From NCBI GenBank assembly GCA_036419695.1, contig CP143946.1:2784001-2848000 (forward strand): DNA of 64,000 nucleotides, written 5' to 3'. This document shows positions 1-7,411 of this stretch, one piece after another (positions within the stretch are counted from its first letter, which is position 1; the number at the start of each line of letters is the position of its first letter). Source of the DNA: [Clostridium] symbiosum. GTDB taxonomy: Bacteria; Bacillota; Clostridia; Lachnospirales; Lachnospiraceae. The notes beneath the pieces are model-generated. The model had not been told where the DNA came from. It ran no database searches and saw only the letters and a list, made by a program, of their open reading frames with translations. Both the position numbers and the translations under genes were made by a program.

Positions 1-2678
1 TTTCCAAGCAGCTTCTCCGCACCGTTCATATCGATAATTGTCCTGGAATCCACGCCCGATGATACGGAGAATGCGATTCTGGACGGAATATTAGCCTTAA
101 TGAGACCCGTAATGACATTGACAGACGGCCTCTGGGTGGCAATAACAAGATGGATGCCTGCGGCGCGGGCCAGCTGGGCCAGACGGCAGATGGAATCCTC
201 CACCTCACCCGGGGCTACCATCATAAGATCCGCAAGCTCGTCCACGATAATGACAATCTGTGGAAGCTTCTCCGGCTTCTTATCATCGTCAACATCTGCA
301 ATGGACTCTACCTTTTCGTTGTAGCCTTTTAAATCCCTGACATTGTATTTGGCAAATTTATTATAGCGGTCCGTCATCTCCGCCACGGCCCAGTTCAGGG
401 CGCCGGACGCCTTCTTCGGATCGGTTACAACCGGAATCAGAAGATGCGGGATTCCGTTGTATACGCTGAGTTCCACGACTTTCGGGTCAATCATGATAAG
501 CTTGACCTCGTCGGGTTTTGCTTTGTAAATCATACTCATAATGAGCGTATTGATACACACCGATTTACCGGAACCGGTGGCGCCGGCAATCAGAAGATGG
601 GGCATCTTCGCAATATCGGTCACAACCACCTGTCCCGCGATATCCTTGCCGACGGCGAACGCCATCCGGGAACCGTGACGTTTAAAGTCCTCCGACTCCA
701 GCAGATCGCGGAGCAGGACCACGTTATTTTCCTTATTGGGAACCTCGATGCCTACGGCCGCTTTTCCGGGGATCGGAGCCTCGATACGGATATCCGCGGC
801 TGCCAGGTTGAGCTTGATGTCATCCGAGAGCGCGACAATCTTGCTGACCTTCACGCCCTGTTCCGGGTGAAGCTCATACCTTGTTACGGACGGACCGCAG
901 CTGATATTGGTAACCGTAACGCCGACGCCGAAATTCTGCAGTGTCTGCTGCAGCTTGATGGCCGTCTCCTTATACTCTTTTTCGGAAAATCCTCCGTTGT
1001 TCTTTGTTCCCTTTTTCAGTAAATCCAGCGGAGGAACCTTGTATTCCTTCTTGACGACCTTATCGGCCTCGGCTCTTTTTTCAATCTGTTCATTGACGCT
1101 CAATTCGTCCTCGGGCCGGGCTTTTTTCTCCGCCCTCTTCTTCTCCATGGTCTTGCGGACCATCTCCGTATCCGTCTCGATCACCTTGCCCGATGACGTG
1201 ACAACGGTCTTAGGCTCCTCCGGGATATAGAAACTGTCATAATTAAGCCCTTCGTCTTCCGGTGCGCCTGCGTCCGTATCTTCGTAAATTTCATCTTCTA
1301 TGTAGTTTGCCTCCGCGCTTCCGTACGGCTCGGTTCCTTCATATTCATCATAGAAACGGTTCACCTGTTCCGAATCGTCAAAATGCTCCGGCTCGGGAGA
1401 CGGCTCCACATAAGATTCCGTATAGTAGCCCTCCGGATCCTCTCCACCGTCCCAGGGGATTTCCTCCTCCGCATAATCGGACGTGTTCACGGCTGTAAAA
1501 CCGGGGTGCCTGCCGCCTATCTCGCGCTCCTCACCGGAAAATTCTTCAAAGGTCCTGGTATCGCGCCTTACATAGATGTTCTTAAGGATATCATCCGTCT
1601 CCTCGCTGCCCCTGTCCCTCTTTCTGCCTTCCTTCTTGATGTCCGAAGCGGGGGCCGGTTTTTCATCGCCCTCAGCGTTTCTCCACTCCGATTCGGCTGC
1701 TTCTTCCTCTTCATCCGTTTCAGCGGCATAATGGGGCATGGCAATGCTTCCACGGAAAATATCGGCCGGATTTCCGGGCCGTTTCATATTCTCCCCGCCG
1801 CTCACCGTCTGCTTTGCCGGGATATCCGCTTCCATATCCATGGCCGTATCGTCGGCGGCCAGCAGGGTTCCCTCCGGTATACCGGCCGCAAATTCACGCA
1901 TCAGCGGAGCGTCATTTAAGTTGGTGGCGTCCAAATCCACACCGCGCACGCGCTGTTCTTCCCTCATGCGCCTCTTCTCTTCCCTGCGCTCTTCATGGAT
2001 TTCACGTCTCCTGCTCATATCTTCCCTGGCATATTCATAGGCTCGTCCGCTGCCCTTTTTCACAAGGCTTACCAGGGACTTCTCCGTAATGCACACGGCG
2101 CCCAGAATCAAAGCGACGATCAGGACAAGATAGGTGCCCACCTTTCCAAGGGCCGGACAGAGCATCAGCACAAGCGCTCCGCCCGCAAATCCGCCGCCAT
2201 CGCCGCTGGTTCCCGACTGGACATAGTACTGCCCCAGTTTCCAGCCCTCTTTCAGCCCGCCGCCAAATGTCATCTGATCCAGGCCGCAGAGTGCAAGGAG
2301 CACGATAACTACGGCTCCCATTTTCAAAAACGCCCTGTAATTTCCCCTGTTAGACATATAAAAACAGGTGCCCAAAAAGAGGAGTACCGGCGCCGCGTAA
2401 CCCATGCTCCCGAACACTCCCAGCATCACCTTGCGGAAAAAATCGCCCACTGCGCCGCAAAGGCCAAAGTTACTCAAAAACAAAAGCACCGATACTGCAA
2501 ATGAAACAATAATCGCCACTTCCGTTCCCATAAAATTATTCTCTTCAACGGCCGGAGCCGCCTTTTTTCTACCAGTGCCTGAACGCTTTGTGTTCGTCGT
2601 ACCCGCCTGCTTCTTCCTGCTGCCTGTATCCTGTTTCTTCCTGCTCGTGCCTGCCACTGTATCTAAGCCTCCAAACAT
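1..2678 (-). CDS. ftsK: DNA translocase FtsK/SpoIIIE (3' end outside window)
   Basis: Hexameric ATPase that pumps double-stranded DNA through the division or sporulation septum. About 892 codons lie in the window; the C-terminal part of the motor and the gamma winged-helix lie beyond base 1. Reading from the ATG at 2678, a basic N-terminus (K/R-rich, about residues 12-35) is followed by about four hydrophobic segments (about residues 40-200), a long polar linker (about 210-560), then the motor. The Walker A motif GATGSGKS is at bases 561-584 (residue about 699) and the Walker B strand IVIIVDELADLM near residue 804. The linker is longer than in B. subtilis SpoIIIE (787 residues in total). tepA lies upstream on the same strand, as in B. 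subtilis (ymfB next to spoIIIE), but here two repeat elements separate them. Family assignment is certain; FtsK versus SpoIIIE role cannot be told from sequence alone. Confidence 0.96.
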   Translation of the reverse strand, partial: MFGGLDTVAGTSRKKQDTGSRKKQAGTTNTKRSGTGRKKAAPAVEENNFMGTEVAIIVSFAVSVLLFLSNFGLCGAVGDFFRKVMLGVFGSMGYAAPVLLFLGTCFYMSNRGNYRAFLKMGAVVIVLLALCGLDQMTFGGGLKEGWKLGQYYVQSGTSGDGGGFAGGALVLMLCPALGKVGTYLVLIVALILGAVCITEKSLVSLVKKGSGRAYEYAREDMSRRREIHEERREEKRRMREEQRVRGVDLDATNLNDAPLMREFAAGIPEGTLLAADDTAMDMEADIPAKQTVSGGENMKRPGNPADIFRGSIAMPHYAAETDEEEEAAESEWRNAEGDEKPAPASDIKKEGRKRDRGSEETDDILKNIYVRRDTRTFEEFSGEEREIGGRHPGFTAVNTSDYAEEEIPWDGGEDPEGYYTESYVEPSPEPEHFDDSEQVNRFYDEYEGTEPYGSAEANYIEDEIYEDTDAGAPEDEGLNYDSFYIPEEPKTVVTSSGKVIETDTEMVRKTMEKKRAEKKARPEDELSVNEQIEKRAEADKVVKKEYKVPPLDLLKKGTKNNGGFSEKEYKETAIKLQQTLQNFGVGVTVTNISCGPSVTRYELHPEQGVKVSKIVALSDDIKLNLAAADIRIEAPIPGKAAVGIEVPNKENNVVLLRDLLESEDFKRHGSRMAFAVGKDIAGQVVVTDIAKMPHLLIAGATGSGKSVCINTLIMSMIYKAKPDEVKLIMIDPKVVELSVYNGIPHLLIPVVTDPKKASGALNWAVAEMTDRYNKFAKYNVRDLKGYNEKVESIADVDDDKKPEKLPQIVIIVDELADLMMVAPGEVEDSICRLAQLARAAGIHLVIATQRPSVNVITGLIKANIPSRIAFSVSSGVDSRTIIDMNGAEKLLG

Positions 2679-2771
2679 ATTTTCTATCTTCTACTTAGCA
2701 TAGTATACAAAAGTTTGAGTAAAAAAGCAACGCGGTAGCTCATTTTTTTCTCGGCATGAGGAGGGGGAGTT

Positions 2772-3116
2772 GAGATGTGAGGACGCCTCTGTAAGACGGC
2801 GGACGGGGTGGTGGGAGGTTGTGTATGAGTCTTCAGTCCCGGTTTATAGGTTGTGGTGAAGGGGAATCCAGGAGAAAAAATTCTTACGGGGACTCGCTCC
2901 CGCTTGTGGAGCGCACAGCGGATGCTAAGACGTCAAAGAACGCCGTCTAAGCACCGGCGGGCTCCAATGTCCCCTTCGGAAAGTTTTCTCCTTCCTTCCC
3001 CGGGCAGGTTGTCGACGGGACTGAAGACTCAGCGAAGGGTATTGCCCCGTCCGCCGTCTTCAGGGGCTGATTGTCTCTTTTGTCAAGTTCGGAGGAGGTA
3101 TTGTCGCTACCACTAT
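2772..3116 (+). repeat. Long palindromic intergenic element, copy A
   Basis: An imperfect palindrome of about 290 bp plus a right tail. Outer arms: GACGGCGGACGGGG near 2795-2808 pairs with CCCCGTCCGCCGTC near 3045-3058. Second arms: GAGTCTTCAGTCCCG at 2826-2840 pairs with CGGGACTGAAGACTC at about 3015-3029. Inner arms: GGAGAAAAAATTC near 2871 pairs with the strand ending CTTTTCTCC-like near 2990; then TGGAGC with GCTCCA; then an apical hairpin (TGCTAAGACG with CGTCTAAGCA). The right tail ends in TTGTCGCTACCACTA, related to the TTGTCGCGGCCACTAC ends of other copies. It lies upstream of ftsK and faces copy B. No convincing ORF; small ORFs exist only because the palindrome lacks stops. Confidence 0.85.
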
Positions 3117-3196
3117 GTAGTTGAGATACTTTTAAAGTCTGACAGTATCTCAGGTTAAATCAAAAGCTGGATTCTCCGAGCAAAGAATTTAGGATA

Positions 3197-3504
3197 AATC
3201 AGCGGCCGCAGGCCGGGGTTCGGGATGGCGGAAACCTTCGCATCTTCAGTCCCGGGGCATAATCTGCCTGTGGGGGAGGAGGGAGAAAAAGATTCCGGAG
3301 GGAACCTGGGAGTCCATCGGCACTTACCGAGGTCTTTTCGAGGTTAGTGTCCGCTATGTACTCCAAAGAGCGCAAGCGTTTCCCGCAGGAATCTTTTTCT
3401 GCCCGGATTCCCCACCCGCGACAACCCTCATCCCGGGACTGAAGATTCATAATCTCACCTCACCATCCCGCCCCCCAGCCGTCCCGGCGGCGTTCTCATT
3501 TTTC
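3197..3504 (-). repeat. Long palindromic intergenic element, copy B (inverted)
   Basis: Same element as A but in the opposite orientation and of the second sequence type, most like copies D and F (left end GAACGCCGCCGGGACGGC on the minus strand). Arms CATCTTCAGTCCCGGG (about 3241-3256) and CCCGGGACTGAAGATTC (about 3432-3448). Its left end overlaps the 3' end of the tepA gene: the TGA stop (3496-3498) is part of the element's GAAAAATGAGAACGCC border. The 80-bp gap to copy A holds a small hairpin (GAGATAC at about 3122 with GTATCTC at about 3145) and nothing else recognised. Confidence 0.85.
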
Positions 3505-4293
3505 AGCTACCAAACTATTCAGCTTTTTCAACGCCTCACGGATTCCGCCCACCTCGTTGATAAGCCCCTCTTTCACAGCATCCGCTCCAACCAGGACAGT
3601 ACCAAGATCTTTCGTCAGCATCTCCGTATTTAGCATCAGACGCCTGAGCTGGTCATAGGCGATTCCAGAATGGCTGGAGACAAAGTTTAAAATCCGATCC
3701 TGGATCATTTCAAAGTAGTCGTATGTCTGCACCGCTCCTATCACGGTTCCCGACATCCTGACCGGGTGTATCATCATGGTTCCGGTGGGAACGATAAATG
3801 AATAGTCCGTGGCCACCGCCAGGGGAACGCCGATGGAGTGGCTGTCGCCAATCACAAGTGAAACCGTCGGCTTGCTGAGGGAAGCGATCATCTCGGCGAG
3901 CGCCAGGCCGCAGCTAACATCCCCTCCCACCGTATTGATGAGAACAAGAACGCCGTCCACTTCTGCGCTGTCCTCTATTTCGGCAAGCTTGGGCAGGATA
4001 TGCTCGTATTTTGTGGTCTTTGTATTGCCGGACAGATTTTCATGTCCCTCTATCTCTCCAATGACGGATATCAAGTGGAAATGGGCGCCGTCCTTACTGT
4101 CTTCCAGAAGGACCTGGCCGGTTTCCCGGATCCGCTCCTCCCTGGCCGCTTCATTTTTGATTTTCTGCTGTTCTACTTCCGGCTCGTTGCCGTCTGATCC
4201 TGCATTTTTTTCCGTATTTTCCACACCGTTTTTCCGGGCGCTGTTTTTCTTCTCATAATCAACTGTTTCATCGTCAAACTCTCGTATCAGCAT
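3496..4293 (-). CDS. tepA: TepA/ClpP-fold serine protease
   Basis: 265 residues from the ATG at 4293, which has GGAGG six bases upstream; an upstream in-frame TTG at 4308 has no such site. The protein belongs to the ClpP/crotonase-fold peptidase group annotated TepA or YmfB in Firmicutes. Residues about 15-65 are a charged, low-complexity N-terminal region rich in E, K and N. The ClpP-like core follows: INTVGGDVSCGLALAEMI, the nucleophile context IGDSHSIG with Ser153, the histidine context MMIHPVR with His176, and the C-terminal ADAVKEGLINEVG. B. subtilis TepA was first linked to protein translocation; the substrate is unknown. It is probably cytosolic, with no signal peptide seen. It precedes ftsK on the same strand. 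Its stop codon lies inside repeat element B, so the element has replaced or shaped the 3' end. Confidence 0.88.
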   Translation of the reverse strand: MLIREFDDETVDYEKKNSARKNGVENTEKNAGSDGNEPEVEQQKIKNEAAREERIRETGQVLLEDSKDGAHFHLISVIGEIEGHENLSGNTKTTKYEHILPKLAEIEDSAEVDGVLVLINTVGGDVSCGLALAEMIASLSKPTVSLVIGDSHSIGVPLAVATDYSFIVPTGTMMIHPVRMSGTVIGAVQTYDYFEMIQDRILNFVSSHSGIAYDQLRRLMLNTEMLTKDLGTVLVGADAVKEGLINEVGGIREALKKLNSLVAEK

Positions 4294-4416
4294 CACAGGC
4301 CTCCTCAATTAGAAATTCTTTAACTCCTATTTCCTGTTATTCTGTGTTTTTAGCTGGTAAAATATACGTAACTGTTCGGAAAGCAGCATCAAAAAAATCA
4401 TACATCCTTATTTTTC

Positions 4417-4445
4417 TTGTTGGCGCGGTCAAAATCCGTTATAAT
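4417..4445 (+). promoter_or_regulatory. Predicted sigma-A promoter of citC
   Basis: TTGTTG at 4417-4422, a 17-bp spacer and TATAAT at 4440-4445, 65 bases before the citC start. Read by eye only. Confidence 0.65.
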
Positions 4446-4510
4446 AGAAGCTGTTGTTATGTCATTTAAGGCGCAAAACGATTTATTGAATGAACGAAAC
4501 GGAGAATTAT

Positions 4511-5584
4511 ATGTCAGAATATCACTTAAGCCGCATTTTTTATAACGATCGCCGGGAAATGAAAAAGCTGGACGCCCTCCTCGCAAAGGAAGGGATTGAG
4601 CGCGATGCCAACCTTCACTATACCATTGGGCTGTATGATGACGATTACCATCTTGCCGCAACCGGTTCCTGCTTTGCCAACACGCTGCGCTGTATGGCCG
4701 TGGATTCCTCCCATCAGGGCGAGGGACTTTTAAACCAGATTGTCAGCCATCTGATCCAGTATGAATTCGAACAGAACATCACGAGCCTGTTCCTCTATAC
4801 TAAATATGATAAAGCTCTTTTCTTCCGCGATCTCGGATTCTATGAAATCGCCCGGGCGGACGGGAAGGTGGTTTTCATGGAAAACCGCGGAAACGGATTT
4901 TCCTCCTATCTGGATAACCTGAAAAAGGAGACGGCGGCTCAGCTTGAAGCGCTCTCCCCTGCCGGAAACCTTCCCGTCGGAGCGGTCGTGATGAACGCCA
5001 ATCCCTTTACCCTGGGACACCTTCATCTGCTTGCCACCGCGGCCGCCGCATGCAGTCTGCTCCACGTATTTGTCGTCTCGGAGGACGCCTCCCTGGTGCC
5101 CTTTGACGTGCGCTTCCGGCTTGTGAAAGAGGGCAGCTCCCATTTGAAAAATCTGGTCTTTCATCAGACGGGCAGCTATCTGATCTCAAACGCCACCTTC
5201 CCCTCCTATTTCCTGAAGGAGAAAGACGTTGTAATACGGACACATGCCAAGCTGGACACCGCCATCTTCGGCAGAATTTCACAGACGCTTGGAATTACCG
5301 TCCGCTATGTCGGGGAAGAGCCGTCGAGCCAGGTCACGGGAATTTATAATGAAATCATGGCGGCCGATCTGCCTGCTTCCGGCGTCGCCTGCCGCATCAT
5401 ACCGCGAAAGACGGCCGGTCCGGAAATCATCAGCGCGTCCACCGTGCGTGAGCGGATCCACAGCGGAGATACCGAATCCATACGCGGCCTCGTCCCGGAA
5501 ACCACCCTGAATTATTTTCTCTCAGACGAGGCGGCGGACGTGGTGGAAAAAATCCGTCAAAGCGGCGAGGTGCGCCATTACTAG
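4511..5584 (+). CDS. citC: [Citrate (pro-3S)-lyase] ligase (citrate lyase synthetase)
   Basis: 357 residues from the ATG at 4511 (GGAG six bases upstream); an in-frame ATG at 4490 lacks a ribosome site. CitC acetylates the phosphoribosyl-dephospho-CoA prosthetic group of the citrate lyase acyl carrier subunit, using ATP and acetate, to activate the enzyme. The N-terminal third is a GNAT-like domain (ALFFRDLGFYEIA near residue 100), and the C-terminal part is a nucleotidyltransferase domain with the signature NANPFTLGHLHLL near residue 160 and ISASTVRERI near residue 310. None of the usual partners (citD, citE, citF, citG, citX) is present in this window: the neighbours are tepA on the other strand and a recombinase. 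It may serve citrate lyase genes elsewhere or act on another acyl carrier protein. Confidence 0.9.
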   Translation: MSEYHLSRIFYNDRREMKKLDALLAKEGIERDANLHYTIGLYDDDYHLAATGSCFANTLRCMAVDSSHQGEGLLNQIVSHLIQYEFEQNITSLFLYTKYDKALFFRDLGFYEIARADGKVVFMENRGNGFSSYLDNLKKETAAQLEALSPAGNLPVGAVVMNANPFTLGHLHLLATAAAACSLLHVFVVSEDASLVPFDVRFRLVKEGSSHLKNLVFHQTGSYLISNATFPSYFLKEKDVVIRTHAKLDTAIFGRISQTLGITVRYVGEEPSSQVTGIYNEIMAADLPASGVACRIIPRKTAGPEIISASTVRERIHSGDTESIRGLVPETTLNYFLSDEAADVVEKIRQSGEVRHY

Positions 5585-5772
5585 AGCATGTTTGAAAATT
5601 ACTTTCCGTCAACTGTGCCCCCAACTGTTATCCGCCGGATGAACCTAATTGATTGTGCGGCAAAACGTATGGGAATGCCCAGTAATTTCCAGCGGCTTTT
5701 TCCTCAAAAAGGTGAAAATATACTCCATATAGTGATAATATAATCAGCAGAACAAATTATATGGAGGAAAAA

Positions 5773-6615
5773 ATGGAAAACTATTACCCAACCCCGGAAA
5801 TGCTTGAACAGTTTGCCGGGCATCTGGCACAGGAAGAAAAAAGTGTGCATACCGTCGAGAAATACATGAGGGATATCCGGAAATTCATCGGCTTCCTCGG
5901 AGACAGGGAAATCACCAAGGAACTGGCCATCGGTTATAAGAAAACCCTGGCGGAGCAGTATGCCGCGAGCAGCGTCAACTCCATGCTGGCCTCCTTTAAC
6001 CAGTTTATGGAGTTTGCCGGGTGGCGCCAGTTTAAGGTCAGGCAGATAAAGGTCCAGCGCCGTCTGTACTGTCCCGAGGAGAAGGAACTGACGAAAGAAG
6101 AATATTACCGGCTCGTGAGGGCGGCCGGGGAGCTGAATAAAGACCGTCTCAGCCTCATTATCCAGACCATCTGCAGCACTGGAATCCGGGTCAGCGAGCT
6201 TGTCTTCATCACGGTGAACTCCGTACAGAGCGGAATTGCCAATGTGGAATGTAAGGGGAAAAGCCGTCAGGTCTTTCTGCCACAGAAGCTGAGAATACTG
6301 CTCCGGAAATACGTCAGGCAGAAATCCATCCGGCGCGGTCCCGTATTTGTCACGAGAGAAGGAAAACCCGTTAACCGGAGTAATGTCTGGAAGGAAATGA
6401 AGGATTTATGCCGCCATGCCAATGTGTCCGGCATGAAAGTATTTCCCCATAATTTGAGGCATCTCTTCGCCAGGACTTATTATAAAATGGAAAAAGATAT
6501 CTCCAAACTGGCGGATCTGCTGGGACACAGCAGCATCAATACGACCAGGATTTATATTATCACATCGGGAAATGAACACAGACGGCAGATTGAACGGATG
6601 AGACTGATCTTGTGA
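5773..6615 (+). CDS. Tyrosine recombinase (XerC/XerD-like integrase)
   Basis: 280 residues from the ATG at 5773, which has GGAGG at 5763-5767 with a 5-base spacer; the in-frame ATG at 5761 has no ribosome site. Residues about 1-95 form the SAM-like core-binding domain and about 105-280 the catalytic domain. The expected catalytic residues are visible: Arg139 (TGIRVSEL), a lysine in the 161-163 hairpin, His226 and Arg229 (FPHNLRH), His252 (LLGHSS) and the nucleophile Tyr261 (TTRIYI). Its size and lack of an arm-binding domain fit simple invertases and Xer-like resolvases better than phage integrases. It lies only 23 bp from a perfect 21-bp inverted repeat whose partner is about 0.38 kb further on, so it is the natural candidate to invert that segment. 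No excisionase, prophage genes or att-like direct repeats were seen. The link to the repeats is inference from position. Confidence 0.9.
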   Translation: MENYYPTPEMLEQFAGHLAQEEKSVHTVEKYMRDIRKFIGFLGDREITKELAIGYKKTLAEQYAASSVNSMLASFNQFMEFAGWRQFKVRQIKVQRRLYCPEEKELTKEEYYRLVRAAGELNKDRLSLIIQTICSTGIRVSELVFITVNSVQSGIANVECKGKSRQVFLPQKLRILLRKYVRQKSIRRGPVFVTREGKPVNRSNVWKEMKDLCRHANVSGMKVFPHNLRHLFARTYYKMEKDISKLADLLGHSSINTTRIYIITSGNEHRRQIERMRLIL

Positions 6616-6638
6616 GGTTTAACGGTAAAAGAATTAAA

Positions 6639-6659
6639 ACAACATAATGTGAATTATGT
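6639..6659 (+). repeat. Left inverted repeat of the invertible segment
   Basis: 21 bp, the exact reverse complement of 7017-7037. It is also nearly palindromic within itself: arms ACATAA and TTATGT surround a 6-bp centre TGTGAA, the usual form of a tyrosine-recombinase crossover site. Confidence 0.8.
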
Positions 6660-6838
6660 AGTAGTACATAGCCAAAAAACAAACCGGTTTTTATTTAACC
6701 TTAAAAAAGAGAATCCATCCTGCCAAAACAGAGTTTAAACAGAATTTCTAATGTTTTATCTTACTATCTACTGACTCGTACATCGGTCTGAAACAGAAAA
6801 ATTTCTTCGCAGAAATATAGGAATTTCCATATTATCCC

Positions 6839-6847
6839 ATTATATCA
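6839..6847 (-). promoter_or_regulatory. Extended -10 promoter inside the invertible segment
   Basis: On the minus strand the sequence reads TGATATAAT, an extended -10 box matching the consensus, with no good -35 box 17 bp upstream. Transcription would run leftward through the left repeat into the recombinase 3' end. The same TGATATAAT box also occurs upstream of the genes at 10939-12660 and 45144-46250. Confidence 0.6.
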
Positions 6848-7016
6848 CAATTTATCTGAATTAAAAGTTACAAAGTCCGAACGTTTATCCCTGTTATCCT
6901 CTTAAACTCTTAATTATTTTTTTATAAACGCCCTTATTCGTAATAAAGCCAATGGAATTTAATCGGCAAAAGTACTTTTTCTGCTCTTTCCTTCACTGTC
7001 CCAAACATGATTCGTA

Positions 7017-7037
7017 ACATAATTCACATTATGTTGT
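7017..7037 (-). repeat. Right inverted repeat of the invertible segment
   Basis: Exact 21-bp reverse complement of the left repeat at 6639-6659. It lies 60 bp before the TTG start of the small ORF at 7098. Sequence outside the 21 bp does not match between the two sites. Confidence 0.8.
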
Positions 7038-7097
7038 ACATCATCGGACGGAATCCAAATTCAGCCTGTTAAAGGGCTATATCGAGGGAGGTATCAC

Positions 7098-7322
7098 TTG
7101 AATATTATAATTGAGGATTTTGGAGGAGAAAAGGGACGAAAAATCCGAATCAGTGACGGTTCGGCAAACCAGTTGGAAAATGGGGCAGATGCAGGCGCAG
7201 TTTCGGATGGAAGCCAAAGAATCGAATATATGAATGCGCACCGGGCGGTTTTTCATGCCCGGCAGTGGATTGAAGAGGAGCAAAAAGCAAGGGAAACAGG
7301 GATTTCGGATCCTATACCATAA
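7098..7322 (+). CDS. Small protein of unknown function, likely under the invertible promoter
   Basis: 74 residues starting at TTG, with GGGAGG at 7085-7090 and a 7-base spacer, which supports this start over any internal ATG. The product is hydrophilic and acidic overall, with no signal peptide or membrane segment; the middle is rich in A, G, S and D, and the C-terminal part (residues about 45-70) looks helical and charged (FHARQWIEEEQKARE). I do not recognise a family. A terminator begins on its stop codon, so it is a single-gene transcript. The good ribosome site, the terminator and the absence of another target between the right repeat and the terminator suggest it is the output of the switch. 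It could also be a leader or a remnant. Confidence 0.6.
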   Translation: MNIIIEDFGGEKGRKIRISDGSANQLENGADAGAVSDGSQRIEYMNAHRAVFHARQWIEEEQKARETGISDPIP

Positions 7323-7368
7323 AAATCCCCTGCATTTGCCGTTTTTACATGCAAATGCAGGGGATTTT
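7321..7368. terminator. Rho-independent terminator
   Basis: Stem AATCCCCTGCATTTGC with GCAAATGCAGGGGATT around an 11-base loop, flanked by A and T runs on both sides, so it may serve both the small ORF (+) and the hydratase (-) that converge here. Confidence 0.85.
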
Positions 7369-7411
7369 CATGGCGAGACCATTGTCTCCCGATCTTTATC
7401 TTTTTAATGCA

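Larger units (their letters stand above)
6639..7037. other. Predicted invertible DNA segment (phase-variable promoter switch)
   Basis: 399 bp bounded by two perfect 21-bp inverted repeats (6639-6659 and 7017-7037). Inside is an AT-rich, non-coding stretch of 357 bp with an extended -10 promoter on the minus strand. On the left is the tyrosine recombinase, on the right a small ORF with a strong ribosome site and terminator. In the orientation shown the promoter points away from the ORF, toward the 3' end of the recombinase gene, so the ORF would be off; inversion would point it at the ORF. That both orientations occur in a population is not shown by this sequence. Confidence 0.65.

Noticed and set aside
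2772..3504. CRISPR array
   Set aside because: Repeats are long, palindromic, dispersed and in both orientations, without regular spacers or cas genes.
5773..7037. Integrated phage or integrative element carrying the tyrosine recombinase
   Set aside because: No structural, replication or excision genes and no tRNA or direct-repeat attachment sites nearby; only inverted repeats next to the gene.
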